Shown here one piece after another: positions 10,722-22,995 of a stretch of 64,000 nt of DNA; within the stretch, counting starts at the first letter, position 1, and every line of letters starts with the position of its first letter. The stretch comes from Nelumbo lutea (taxonomy: Eukaryota > Streptophyta > Magnoliopsida > Proteales > Nelumbonaceae): positions 20,708,934 to 20,772,933 of the forward strand of contig JAKGHH010000003.1 in NCBI GenBank assembly GCA_022828595.1. The letters run 5' to 3'. Below the pieces are notes generated by a model. The model saw only the letters and a list, made by a program, of their open reading frames with translations. It searched no databases and was not told the DNA's origin. The position numbers and the translations under genes are program-made.

Positions 10722-13164
10722 GACAAAAAAGGTCATTTACACCAATTTCGTTGCATCATACAACCCCAAAACTGGATCGAAGTGTAAAATAACAACAAAC
10801 CGGGATTTCCACTGCTTCCATATGCAGCCTTATCAAATTTGGGCTCAAACATCTCATTTGCCACGTCGATCCACGGGTGAGTAAGGACTAACCCATTGGA
10901 GGACACTCTCCTCTAATTGGGTTCCATTTATTAGAGCAAACCTAGGAACTAGGAAGGTATACTTGATTTAATGGTCATTCATTAACTCTTACGATCTTAC
11001 TTCAAATCAACATTTTAAAAAACGATCCTGAAATGGAACCTTTCTGGCCACCAGTTTCTGGGTCAATGGCCTGACCTTCCGGTTCGAATGAGCGGTCTAT
11101 TCTGATAGTAAAATTAAAAAAAATAAAAAATAAAAAAAAACAGTCAAAAACCGTTGAATGGATCGACAGTTCAACCCTGGATCAACAATTTGTTGATTTT
11201 TTCAACAATTTTTGACCAAATTCTGGATTTTGGGTAAAATGAAATCAATTGCCTAAACGGTTCCCAAGCCAAACGGTCCGACCATCCGGATCAACGGCGG
11301 TTTGGAAAACGTTGCTTCAAATCTATCGAACTAAAAAGTTCGCAAACAGCCAAACACCATGAATCTTCAACTCCGAGAATTTGACGAGATGTCAAATCAC
11401 TCAATTCGAACCCTTTCCTCCACGAGAATTTTGACGAGAGCCAGGAAGATGTGAGGTTGGGATTCTTATGTTACCTGTTCCAAACGTACGGCTGGAAGGA
11501 AATCTTACCTTGGATTGCATGGGATGTGCGGATTCTGAAATCCTCTTTCAAACTAGTTAATTCCCTCAACCCCCCAATTTCTCGTGGCTTCAAATGTCTC
11601 CTGGAAATGGAATCATAAGAAAGCACACAATAAAGCTGATTCAGATGAAGGAATTGAACAGGAGAATGGGAAATCCTTGATCTTGTGTTAATCAACTGGC
11701 TTATCAAGCCATCAAAGGAGGAGGCGATCAACAGCAACCCACTTGGGTTGACTCAACGATTTTGGGGCTGATGACTTTAATTGAATGAAAAAAAAACAGT
11801 AATTGTGGTCTGTACAAACATATAGTTTATATTTTATAAACCAAGATAAACTAATTCCCCGTTCATAATTTTCCTTTCTTTAATAAAATAAGATAAAATA
11901 TATAATATTGTTTTTACAAAGTTATATATTTTATCTCTTTCTCTCTCTCTTGTCATTATTAGTTGGCATTGGGACTTGCATTCACCAATTCCTAAGCTTT
12001 AGATTAGTGGAATCTCTCTTACTCTTTCACTTTACTTTATTAAACTCTAATCTACTGCTAAGTTAAGGTTTAGTAGAAAAAAAATGGTAATGTAAGAGAT
12101 AAAAATGATTTGTATTGATTGGGTGGGTTTTACTATGAAATTGTAGAAACAGTACTTCTCCTCTCCTTCAGATTCTATCAATGTTTGTAACATTATAAAC
12201 ATTTTTATATCCTCTTACATAAGAAACTATGTACAATAATCTAGAGAGGAAAGGAGTTCATGGAAGAGAGGACAATGGGCAAAACCTACCACATCATTAA
12301 AGAAATGGGGGGGGGGGGGGTGGATCCTTGGTTCTCTCTCTCCAATTAGCTTATGTGGAAGTCAGGAACTGAGCAAATGGGGTAGTGCCACGTGCAATAT
12401 TTGTGCCTTTTGGAGTAGGGACAGACAGGTAAAATCTTGGTAGGCTTATTGACTGGCAGCACTGTAGCAATAAGATAATAAAGATAAAATAAACAATGCA
12501 TGGTTGGCAATTGGAATGGCTCTCCTTTTGGGAAAGATAAACCTAAGCAACCAAATCCCATCTAAAGCAATATGGGATGGGATGGTGGGAGTTGGGGATT
12601 CGAGATCTCTTGGAAGGGGTTTTACAATTCTTTATCTGGAATCAAAGTTTGATTGCATCATTGACGAGAACCCTGCGCTCTCTCTCTCTCTCTCTCCACA
12701 CACACAGAGCGAGAGTGGTTGATAAAAGATGCCCAGGTTTTGAGCTTTAATCAATTAGGCTTAAAATTAACTACCAACAAAAAATTATATTACTGAAACT
12801 AAAAGTACTGATCTGTTAAACAATGTTCTTTTTTCTTTTTCTTTTTCTTTTTCTTTTTCTCTTTTATTATTTATTTATTTATTTATTTTTTGTGAAGGGG
12901 GTTTACGCGGTGAGACGCTGTAACAATGCTGTAATATTGAAGATGACAGCTTGCTTAGTTGGTAAAATTATGACTTTTCATATCATAAACATATATGTTT
13001 AGAAAACAGTCTACATTCATCAAGCTACCAAGTATTCCAAGTATTCATAACCCCCCTTGCTTACAGTTCTAACTAAACCTCTTCCCCCAGGTCACCCCCA
13101 CCTCCCATAGAAAAAGAATCAAGGAAATTTTGAGTAGAATAAAAGAAAGCTAAAGTGAGGGAGA
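10722..13164. other. Intergenic, no gene recognised
   Basis: No coding region could be supported. Contents are a dispersed repeat at 11008-11320 (listed separately), a 14-base G run at 12307-12320, a CT/CA microsatellite at 12679-12705, a CTTTTT repeat at 12829-12869 and a following TTTA repeat. Short open frames here (for example minus strand 11471-11737) have no recognisable motif. Confidence 0.6.
11008..11320 (+). repeat. Dispersed repeat family R2, forward copy
   Basis: The sequence starts near TTTTAAAAAACGATCC, then AATGGAACC and GGCCACCAGTTTCTGGGTCA. It matches the reverse complement of 37961-38237 and of 37330-37573. It looks like a non-autonomous transposon present at least three times in this window, with rich CGGTT/AACCG content. 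The exact ends and target duplication could not be fixed. Confidence 0.5.
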
Positions 13165-13312
13165 GTTATCTGCGACCAGGGTCACAGATCAACTCAACGA
13201 CCTGTAGTGATTATTGATGGTGCAAAAGACAAACTATCATGTCTAACACACTGGCGTGTTAGAAAATCACTGGGGGTCGTTGAGTTGTTCTGCCACGGTG
13301 GTTGCAGGTAAC
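13165..13312. mobile_element. 148-bp inverted-repeat MITE / hairpin
   Basis: The two arms pair along about 50 bases: left GTTATCTGCGACCA...AACTCAACGACC...AGTGATT, right the complement of GTTACCTGCAACCA...AACTCAACGACC...AGTGATT. The loop holds a further short palindrome (CTAACACAC/GTGTGTTAG-like, about 13238-13262). The superfamily cannot be told because no clear target duplication is visible. A transcript would fold into a long hairpin. Confidence 0.6.
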
Positions 13313-16300
13313 GTTTTCTCAGCCAATCCATCAAATGGGTCGACGGTGGTCGCAGTTTTTTGATAACTTCAGTTGTCCTGGTCTTTTGTCTGTAGCCGTA
13401 GGAAATAGAGTTATGGGTTTCTCATTTCTCATTCCTGCTATACAACAATATTAAAAATATAGACCATTTGTGGTAGTTCCCACTTGGATTTATACTATGT
13501 AAAGAGTATGATATGTTTCAACCAAATACTCTGGTGGCAATATTTAGAAAATTGATTGAAGTGATAAAGTCAGTTTGGCCTTACAAAAAGGCATCAGCAT
13601 CTCCTCATGACTTGTGAAATTCATGGAGACATCGGGGCAGAACATGAAGATATGGCATTGAATGATTGCTTTTGTAACATCTTCTGGGTCACTTTCTTTA
13701 AGACCCAACTCATTGATCTGCCTTCTTTTTTTTTTTTTTTTTTATCATAGCGCTGATGCTTATGCTTTTATCCTCAAACTGTGAGGATCTCATCTACAAC
13801 ACAAGTTCTCCATCTTCATCCTTTCTTTTATCAGTGTTGAGTTTGGATTAATACGGGGGCCCATCACTCAGAGAGGCCCTCACATATCCCTATCCCTGTG
13901 TCCCCTCCATGTCAATGTCAATATCCCTGAGAACTCTAGAAAGAACAGTTGGCATATTGATAACCATCTGGTTAATATTTACATTAGTTCTGGAATCCCC
14001 CAACCTTTTTCTTGTTGATCTGCAAGAACTTGTCCCCCATGTGTCATGGTCGGACAAAGGAAAGATGAAAATTTTATCTTAGCTAAGGTCCTTTCATCAC
14101 AGATATCAGCCCAATAGTCCATGGAGGCTAGACAGGCATACACAAGTTGTTCAATATCAAACAACTACTCCCAATATTATAATGCTGGTCTTTATCGAAA
14201 GTAACACAGTTAGTGTCTGTTTATTATATGGTTAAGTATACAGAATAAGGGCATTATTGATCTATGGACTAAGTCCATAAGCTATATATCTGAATAATTG
14301 GTGGGTCACAAACAGTGAGTTAATGTGCTTACTTTAAACAAAAATTAAAAAAGATCTTCATCTTTTGTTTAATGGACCTAACACTGCCTTTAGACCCATA
14401 TCAGATGGTAAGCCCATAATTAAATATATACTAATATAAATTGCATCAGGTCTAGTTAGTTAGTCCAAGACAGTTTGTAGTGAATGGATGGATTTTGAGA
14501 CAGAGATTAAAATGTTCATCACTTAAGAAAGGTGATGTGATTGTGACCCATTTTAGGAGATTTATTTTAAGTCCTTTATATTGAAAGATGGTGTCCTTTC
14601 TAGTAAGGGGGGGGGGGGGGAATAGTTAAAACTGTTGAGTTTTGCATGTTTTTCATACACCCAGTTGATCTAGTGGAGGGGGATGAATGGGGAGTCAGTG
14701 AATGTGGGAAATTTCAGGCCACAGATTAAGGTTTCTGTTTTGAGATTGTTGATTCTGTTAAGAAAGGGAGATGGGGCCTTGAATTTCCCCCCTTTATGGT
14801 ATGAAGTTGATGGTGTGCTCTTGTGTGGCTTTAAACTTGATCCCAGAAGATAAGGATAGGCTTTGAGCATGGGTTCTCTGGGAATTTTCTAGTGTGAATG
14901 TCGCTTTCAAGTAGCCTTTGCCATGTGCTAACTGGTGAATGCAATACCCTTTTGATAACATTCATCCAATCAATCTTGTGCAACTCTTTTCAATAGAGAG
15001 ATGGTCTGTTGCTTAGATAACTAATTGCAGCATGGAATAATAAAATCTTGCTTATTGTGAATCGTTTCTCAGTCTTAAACTGTTATAATCTTTAGCTGCT
15101 ATTTGAGCCAATTTCTGCACTAGATGATTGGATTAATTTTGTTTAATCCATCTTGATTACATGATAGAATTGGAGCTCAGCTCCATTTCTGTAGAATTGA
15201 TTAAAGTGGTTAGATTCTCTAGGAATTTCAGAATCCACAAAACGTGGGATTTGTGGCTTTAAAGTTTAAACCCATTAACATTCGAATTCAAAACTGCTGC
15301 CCAAATGCACTCGGAGTGCGAAATTGAGAAATTCGTGGAGTTGGGACAATCAATTCCACTTCTGCCCCTGAGTTCCCGGGGATCCAACTTCCAAGAACAC
15401 ACACATTATTATTTTAAGACAAGTGAAGGATATCTTAAATCTTTCTTATCAAAGGGACCATAACAAAAGCATCACAACAACAAAATTAATAAAAGGAAGA
15501 TCATAAGAGAAGAAAAGAAAAACGAGAAGACAAAACAATCCAGAACGAAGGAATTTGACCCAGTTTACTTTTAACAGTTGCAAAAGAAAATTAAAAGAGG
15601 TGAAATGAACAGTGGGACCAAATTCCGTCTTCATTTCCTAGTCTATCTAGGAACCAGACTTTGTCCCCACCCTAGGGCAAGAGGAATTTAGTCTTAACTC
15701 TTAAGACGCATGAAACATCAATCATGTGGAAAGATGGAGGAATTGAAGCAGCAAAAATGGAGGACACTATATGACACCATCATGGTCTCGGGTTTTTGTG
15801 CATGGAAGTTTCATCGGGAGATGGAGCTTTTTCTTTGGAAAGCAGTGTCAAATTGATAACCAGCTGCAGCTGGGTTTCTCAGCCCAGGTATATATATGTA
15901 ATGTAATGCGTGTGGTCCAGTGTTGAGAGATGAAACCCCACGTTACAGAGTGGAACCTGGACCTCAAGTGAACAGAGAAGCGAAGCCCATTGAAGCCATT
16001 ACAGTCACAGATACGTTGCCACCTTTTCTGTCTCCCTCCTGCTTTCTTACAGAGACAGCATTGGTTTGTCCGCCTTGATCCTCGCACGGGATGGTTGGGA
16101 ATTTGGGTAGCAAGACTGTCAAGTGTCAATGGCGGGCGGGATTTAGAATACTCATGAGTCATTAGCAGCTGGACCGCTGGAGCGGCTGGAGAGTGGAGGC
16201 CTGGAGCAGATCACCTGATCACCATCACATTGCATAGACGTAGACCATTCATTCATAACTTCATATCATATGGGAGCGTTATTGGCTAGTGGTCTAGTCT

Positions 16301-16648
16301 AGTGGTTAAGGCTTCACGCCACTGCACATTGCACAAAGGCGGCCCAGCCCAGCTCAAGCCCACTGGAGCTCAGGTCATTCTGGGCTGAATAGTTGAAGAA
16401 GGTTCCTACTTTCTTGTTCCCTAATTGGGTCATCTAGGGAGCTTCAATTCCATATGTTAACCTACTATATTTGTGCTACGTAGAGGGATGGTGTCAATCT
16501 CAGCTATCTGCTAAGTAAGGTACCTTCTGAAGTGGCCAGTTTTTACAAATTCTTAGCCCACATCAACTTTTTGCCCACCTTTTATTAGTCTCTTCCACAA
16601 GTAATATTGCATGTTCAGAGTGTCGAAATTCTAATATTAAACTTGCTT

Positions 16649-16684
<36 letters not shown>

Positions 16685-18107
16685 TCTTTGGACTCAAAAT
16701 TGGCTTATTAATAAGGGATAACACGAGAAATTATGGGCCCATCCCAACCCAATTTGCCATGTAGCCCAATCACTCACTAAGGCTCAGTTTGGAAGGAGTA
16801 ATCACTATGGCTTCACGCAACTGCACATTACTTCTTCCAAATGGAGCCTAAGCTGGTAAGTCCTGCGGCCCATTTTCTGTCTTACCGTCTTGTGTAAAGG
16901 AATGTTCTACTAAATACTCCACTAAGATCAACAGCTTAACTTATTCTTATGTTCCAACCAGAGTAATGCTTATTCATCTCCAAGCAATTAAGTCATGTAC
17001 CAGTGGGCTTGCAAGCCAAACAACTGGAGCAATTGGAGGCACTTATCCAAGTATCTCCCGTTCAATATCAAAGACGATAGTTGATTCTTGTAAAAAGCAA
17101 CTACACACTACTTGGATTGTTGAAACGGGAAGCATCAAAGAAACATATGCATTCACTTTCCTCATTTCCATTGATGGGATTATTGTAAAACCAATTTGTC
17201 TTGACTTTCAGTGCACACAACCTTTAAATCTCTCTCTCTCTCTCTCTCTCGAGATTTGTTGGTCCTTCTTCAAACTTCTTAGCAATCAAGTTATAGTTCC
17301 AATAGCCATATTGAGTGTGGCTAGCTCTTCGGGCTTAACATTCTCAGCTAGTCCAATGGCCTCTAGAGTAGCTATACCCTATAGGTTGCTGCTGCAGTGT
17401 TTTCACCTTCTTCCACATGCTGGTTTTGTCTGATCCCTACAATACCAATTACCCCCACCCTCTCCACGTCTTAACACAATTCAGGCAGGTTGGGTTGAGG
17501 GTCAACCCTGAAGGTGCAAATCTTGGGTTTGGGCCTATCCCAACTAGAGGTCAAATCTGAATTTACCAATCTAGACCCAACTCAAGCTTAATCTAACACA
17601 ACTCCATTTGGGCACGGGTTAGGTTAAGCTGGGCTTAATTGGCTTTGGATGGATTGATCGGGCACATTTTCTGGACCTTTAACCCAAATTAGGTGTAGAA
17701 TTGATTGAAAATATATTCAAATTTCATTTCTGAATGTAGATGTACATATATTTTTCCGACTGATGTTCAAATGTAGATATAGTTAAGGAGAAAAAGATAT
17801 TTTTATATAACTAAAATTGTATGTATTTGTTTGTTCGGGTGGGCTTGGAATAGATTTAGCGGGCTCGGGCTAATCAAGACTCAACCCAAGCCAACCAGAG
17901 AATAGGTCAGGTCAGGCCCGAATTCTCTGATCCAGGCCCATCCCGCATCCGGAAAATACCGGCCCGAACTATGCAACAAAACTGGGTTGGGCCCGCCCAA
18001 GTTGCGGGCTTGCAGTACGCGAACGAGTGGAGTGATGAGGGTTTTCGTGGAACAGAAATCAAGTAAATCTGACGGTTAATAGAGGACCCTTCCTGATGTT
18101 ACCATTA
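13313..18107. other. Intergenic, no gene recognised
   Basis: No reading frame here shows recognisable protein motifs. Contents are a T run (13726-13743), a 14-base G run (14607-14620), a GA repeat (16652-16681) and a CT repeat near 17230-17250. A weak tRNA-like A-box/B-box pair near 16278-16400 might be a SINE. A GC-skewed stretch at 17480-18010 is rich in GGGCC/GGCCC motifs. The frame at 16966-17433 is open but runs through the CT repeat and resembles nothing known. Confidence 0.5.
16652..16681. repeat. (AG)n microsatellite
   Basis: An uninterrupted run of about 15 AG dinucleotides. Confidence 0.95.
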
Positions 18108-18193
18108 GGCTGTGTTTGGTTTGAAGGAAAATACAAAGTTTATATAGATTTTCTTGCCTTTTCTTACCCTTTTCCTTCAAACCAAACACAGCC
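18108..18193. mobile_element. 86-bp Tourist/PIF-type MITE
   Basis: Perfect 24-base terminal inverted repeats begin GGCTGTGTTTGGTTTGAAGG and enclose a 38-base centre. The flanks are TTA (18105-18107) and TTG (18194-18196), close to the 3-bp TTA/TAA duplication of PIF/Harbinger elements. It lies about 250 bp upstream of the putative snoRNA host unit. Confidence 0.7.
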
Positions 18194-18446
18194 TTGTGGT
18201 TACCCGAGGGGATTATGAAACGATGCAGTATTTGGATAAGTACTTAAATTACGTTTTTAGTCTTCATTATTTGCCAAACAGTTGCCAGTAGGGCAGTAAG
18301 TCAGTAACTCTTTCGAAGCAGGGGTATTGTTGGCGAGACGCGATAAAAACTCTGCCTTTCGTGAACTCACCCGTCACGCGAAAAGAAACTTTATTCCCGC
18401 CCAGGCGCCACGCGCCAAAGCAAAACCTTAGTCCTATACATAGATA

Positions 18447-18454
18447 AAACCCTA
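18447..18454 (+). promoter_or_regulatory. Telo-box AAACCCTA
   Basis: AAACCCTA lies just upstream of the ATG at 18461. Telo-boxes are typical of promoters and 5' leaders of plant snoRNA and ribosomal protein genes. A TGGGCC (site II-like) motif lies about 460 bp upstream, near 17987. The location fits the snoRNA array downstream. Confidence 0.55.
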
Positions 18455-20259
18455 GAAGAAATGAACTCGGAGAGGAGCAGCAGGGATAGATCGTTTTGTT
18501 TTATTCCCTGGGATCTCTTCAAGCCTAGCATCTCTTGTCCCCCACCGTCTCTCTTATTCGACCATCTCCATTCATTATCTCTCCCACCCTTCGAATCTTC
18601 CTACGGCTCCTCGTTGTCACAAAGACGCTGTTCCACTTGTTTGGCTTCTAGGGTTGATCATTCTGTTAAGCTATACAGGTTTCCTGGTATTAACATGTTT
18701 CTCCATCTATTTGTCAAAAATAATGCAATCCCTCCTTTTTGTTCAACTTTCTTTTATTATTTATGAGTGATTTGAGGCGCATCATTCTGTCCCTGACTAG
18801 GTCTTGAAAAAAGTTTTGATCGGAAGGGAACTGGGAAATATCAATCTCTAGATGATGAAATGCCTTGTAGCAGTGTATTTTTAGGTTGGCTTCATTAGCA
18901 TCATCCTTAAGTGGACTATGAAGTCTTGTTCAACCTTGTCTGGCCATGGTATTGGTTCACAACTGAGTAAACGCGGAGCTTTTTCCCATAATGAAGAGAT
19001 GGGTTTGTCGGTTTTTTCTAATCCCTTCTGGTTTATCTCTAATACTAAAGAGATAATTCCTTCGTGTTCATATATATTGCATAAATATTCATTGTTGTCC
19101 ACACTATTGGACATTTTCTGTCGACTACTCTGTGCTTAAAGCTGCTTCGCTTCGTCTCATATTATACACTATTTGTCATGTAAATTTATATGGTAGTTGT
19201 ACAGGTAGATTTCCATGAAACTGGGAGAGGCCCTAGGGTTCCCCAAATAACTGTTTATTTTGGTTTCCTGATGGCTTTGTTTAATGAGAATGGAAGTGTA
19301 TTTTGAAGTCCATGCAAGAATGATAACGACACAGTACTTTCATATCTATTCAATAGCTGGGCAAATAACAGTTGGGTTTGGTCATTTATTTTCAACATGT
19401 TTAAATGATTGTTTGATATAATTTCTTCAGTCTTAATTCAATATAAACTGATCTGGAATAAGTTGAGTGAATTTAGTGGTCCATGCTTGCTTTGTGCCTC
19501 TTGTGCTTTTGGCTAATTTCTTAATTATGTTTTTGCCCTATTTATTGCCAAGTTTCATTGCTTAGATGAGCCAGAGCGGTCTTACTGTTGTCTAGAGATA
19601 GGGTTTTTTGAGAACTTATTTTCTCTGAGATTTGAAATGGTTTGACCAGACATTGTCCCATTTAATAAGGTATACAAATCTTTCCAAAGGTGGACATGGT
19701 TTTCATGTTTATACTTGGCTCTAGGAAGGGAAAAAGTGGAGGCACCAGAATACACAGTCTGTTCTTTATTTCTTGGTTTACAGACTATACGAGCATGGTG
19801 TGACAGAAAAAACCTTCTTCATTGTCCGAAATATGTTGTTGGCACATTCTTGCGATGTGACAAAGTCTATGAAGAAGACATTTTGACATGTATAGGATTT
19901 TGAATTATGTGATTGTTTACTTCCTTTCAATGATGGAATGTGTTGTGCTGACCTTATTGTTGTATTTCTTTATGTTTTTGTGATGTTGTAACATGTCTAA
20001 AAACTGAACTAGACTTGGTTCAGGAACAGTTCAGGTAAAGTTGTCCAAAGTAGAACCATTAATATTCATTTAGCATAACCTCTGCTGTGTATATTTCCGA
20101 GATATGCTGGCCACAATCTGAATATCATAGAAATGATATGAAATTACTGGTTATAATTTATAACTGATGTAAGCTTTTGACCTATGATTTTGTTTCTGTT
20201 GTCTTGTATCAACTTCCTTGCCTTGTAAATTACAAATTTCTGGTTTTATTTTAATTCAG

Positions 20260-20332
20260 CAGCATGATGAATATATGATTTTAGTTTATATTGAATCTTA
20301 TAAATCAGAGGTCTTCAAAGTTCTCTGAGCTC
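20260..20332 (+). ncRNA. C/D box snoRNA copy A
   Basis: C box ATGATGA is at 20264-20270 and D box CTGA at 20325-20328, closed by a short AGC/GCT terminal stem. The guide directly before the D box, CTTCAAAGTTCT, is complementary to the 25S rRNA stretch AGAACTTTGAAG as I remember it. By the five-base rule it would direct 2'-O-methylation of the C in AGAAC. It is shorter and more diverged than copies B and D. Confidence 0.6.
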
Positions 20333-21100
20333 TTTCCATGTCATGGACATAATTATTTTTGTTATTATTTGTTATTATTGTTATTGTTAAGTTTCATGTG
20401 CAAGGGAGAGGGGAAAGGAAACGGAGAGAAGGGTGGAGGAAAATAAATGAATTAAATTTATTGTATATGGTGGTCTGGACCTGAAGCCAAGGCAAGTATT
20501 GGTATTATATGGTAAAGATTAAGGCAAGAAATATGTTTTATTTGAAGAAGAGAGGCATGGGAAGGTGTGTATTGGGATGCTGTGGCACAATGTTGAAAAG
20601 GAGATGCATCGGATGCCCTTGATGCCTATAGAATTGCTTGGCTTTTTCTTAGTGAAGGGCTCTACCTAAGATACTCACTGAATACAGAACTCCATTGAGC
20701 AAGATGTCCAAAGAAGAGATCTGTGCAGGTATTTTGCTTTTGTTAAAAAAAGTTATTAGTTTGGTTTTGATTTTTCATGGCATGGTTAATTGGTGATGAA
20801 GTCAATACATCCTGGTTTCTTGTTAGTGCTTTCACGTCTGTACTGTATCATTTTATTGCTCACTGGCTCACTGCTATTTCTGAAATAACACCTACTGCGA
20901 TGAGCATTTTTGGTGAATATGAAATTTCTAGTTCAAATTTTATTTATTATCTTGTTGAAAAATTGACATGTATTTGTCGGGGGAATGTGTATATATATAC
21001 TACATAATGAGCAAAGGGAGTAGTATTTTTAATTAATGAATACAATTGTTTGTTTTTGTATTTTCAATTTTATGTCTACTTGTTTGATTCTATGTAAGCG

Positions 21101-21193
21101 AAGCAAGATGATGAGATAATACTTCTGAACTGTTAATGGTGAAGAAACGCATATTACAAGTTTATAATTGCCTTCAAAGTTCTCTGATTGCTT
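21101..21193 (+). ncRNA. C/D box snoRNA copy B
   Basis: This is the best-preserved copy. The terminal stem AAGCAA/TTGCTT (21101-21106, 21188-21193) encloses C box ATGATGA (21108-21114), a D'-like CTGA at 21125-21128 and D box CTGA (21184-21187). The 14-base guide GCCTTCAAAGTTCT before the D box is fully complementary to AGAACTTTGAAGGC of plant 25S rRNA (recalled). The predicted target is the C five bases from the D box. The D'-side sequence differs between copies, so only one guide seems functional. Confidence 0.75.
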
Positions 21194-21351
21194 TGTTAGG
21201 TCAAGGGTCACTAATTGTAACGGGAAAGTTTCTGACTTGGTGACCAAAAGATTACTAAGTTGAGAGCTTTATTTTATTTCTTCTTTTTGTCTTTTCTTGT
21301 GTCCATATTGTTGCCTTTTTTCGTTTCTGATGCCAACCAAAGTAGACTCGT

Positions 21352-21430
21352 GCAAAATGATGATATAATATATCTGAACCATAAGCTGAAGCATTCAAAA
21401 AATAAGTGCCTTTAAAGTTCACCTTGTTAT
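21352..21430 (+). pseudogene. C/D snoRNA copy C, decayed
   Basis: C box ATGATGA is intact at 21357-21363 and the body aligns with copies B and D. The guide has changed to GCCTTTAAAGTTC and the D box is lost, with sequence running into ACCTTGTTAT. The terminal stem is also lost. It is probably a dead copy. Confidence 0.55.
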
Positions 21431-21590
21431 ATTATTGATCTGTATATTATATTATTGATCAGTATAAAAGATGAGTAGGTTATTATTTTATTGAGGGTTT
21501 TGTTTATGATTTTTCTTTCTCTTTTCATGTGCCGTTATGATTGTATTCTTTTCCACAAAGCAAATAAGAGTAGGCTGATTCTATGATTGC

Positions 21591-21674
21591 AAAGCAAAAT
21601 GATGAGACTTTATATCTGAGCCATCAGTGCTGAAATGCATAGCATAATTGCCTTCAAAGTTTTCTGATTGCTTT
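21591..21674 (+). ncRNA. C/D box snoRNA copy D
   Basis: The seven-base terminal stem AAAGCAA/TTGCTTT (21591-21597, 21668-21674) surrounds C box ATGATGA (21599-21605) and D box CTGA (21664-21667). The guide GCCTTCAAAGTTTT differs from copy B by one C-to-T change, which leaves a G-U pair with the rRNA target. It lies about 120 bp before the LTR retrotransposon insertion. Confidence 0.7.
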
Positions 21675-21796
21675 GTAATATATATGGTCATTATGTGACA
21701 CGAAAGCTTAAAGTTTCAACTGTGTTGAGCATAAAACGAAGGCATGCTAACAAATTTTGTTTTTTGATTAGTAGGTTTACAAATTTGTTTGAGTGC

Positions 21797-22975
21797 TGAT
21801 GAGGGCAGATTTGGCCCTCCAGTGAAATTGACACGTGGCACCTCGTGACAACTAGGAAAACACCCAGCCAACAAACTTACGAAGTTGATGACCCACCCGG
21901 GCACCAGTCTGGCCCTGGCGCGACCTGCGCGTGGCCTGTGCCACTTGTGCACGACATGCGCAACGCACGTGCGGCCTAGCGAATTGCACACGGCTTGCGT
22001 GAGTTGCGTGCGGCGTGCAGCCTGTGCGACCTGGCCGACCTGGACCAGCCTAGCGCATGATCCAGCCAAGGCGCCCATCGACGAACCTGGCCTAGACACT
22101 GACCCGCCGACTGACACAAGCGCTAGTTTGACAACTTGGTCTAGACACTGACCCGCCAACTGACACAGGCGTTGACCTGACGACCTGGCCTAGACACTGA
22201 CCCACCGACTGATTCAGGCCCCCCTTTGACAATCCGGCCCAGGCGCCGACCTGGTCGCCTAACACAAGCGCTAGTTTGACGACCTCGAGGAGTTCACCAC
22301 CATACCCTGATTCTGACAGGATGCAACGAGTCCTATCGTTTGGAGGCTTTTCACCCACTTAACCGGCGAGGACTACGGTATATAAAGACCTCACCCCCCA
22401 AAGGGGAGGGAGATGAAAAAAGGGAAGTAACCCCTGCTCTCTAGCTCTCTCATATTATTTTCAAAGCTCTCTACAATAAGAGTGCTAACTTAAGTGTCGG
22501 AGAGCCCCCATTGAGAAAATACCCCTGGGACCTCTGGTTCACTTCTCGCAGGTCCCTTAGCTCCCGTTGCCTACAAATGAGAGAAAATCACCTTACGTGG
22601 AGGGTAGTCAGGTTGCGTTGCCCCAAGGAGCTCCACCATCATCTGAGTTGTAGGCCGCCTAGGAGCAAGCCAAGTGACGAGTCCACCAGGCAGTTCGCCA
22701 CCAGGGAGCACCACCAGGTAGTTTTCCATCAGGCAGTTTGCCACAAGGCAGTTTGCCAATAGGGAGTTCGCCACCAAGCAGTTCGCCCCCAGGCAGTTTG
22801 CCACCCGATAGTTCATCACCAAGTAGCTGTCCACCAGGGAGCTCGCCACCGGGTAGTTCGCCACCAAGCAGTTCATCACCAAGGCACGTCACCACTGGGT
22901 CAAACAATGAGGTACTTAGCCAAAAAAGTTTATACATCACAAAACATTGGTACGTGGCCGAAAACGGTTACATCA
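21797..22975 (+). repeat. 5' LTR of non-autonomous element
   Basis: 1179 bp. U3 holds GC-rich tandem units of about 50 bp around the motif CTAGACACTGACCCGCC. The TATATAAAG promoter core is at 22379-22387. The U5 side (about 22680-22890) is a 15-bp minisatellite around GCAGTTCGCCACCAG. It is longer than the 3' LTR because of extra U3 repeat units. Confidence 0.88.
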
Positions 22976-22977
22976 AT

Positions 22978-22995
22978 TGGCACTGTCTGTGGGAA
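22978..22995 (+). other. Primer binding site
   Basis: TGGCACTGTCTGTGGGAA starts two bases after the 5' LTR. It matches the gypsy PBS at 4141-4158 in all but three bases and in its two-base spacing. Confidence 0.8.

Noticed and set aside
16278..16400. tRNA-like A and B boxes (CTAGTGGTTAAGG and AGCTCAAGCCC) suggesting a SINE or tRNA
   Set aside because: No cloverleaf can be drawn, no tail or target duplication was seen, and the B box is poor.
19920..20030. ATGATGG and CTGA motifs that could form another C/D snoRNA
   Set aside because: No terminal stem and no resemblance to the array copies or to a recalled rRNA site.
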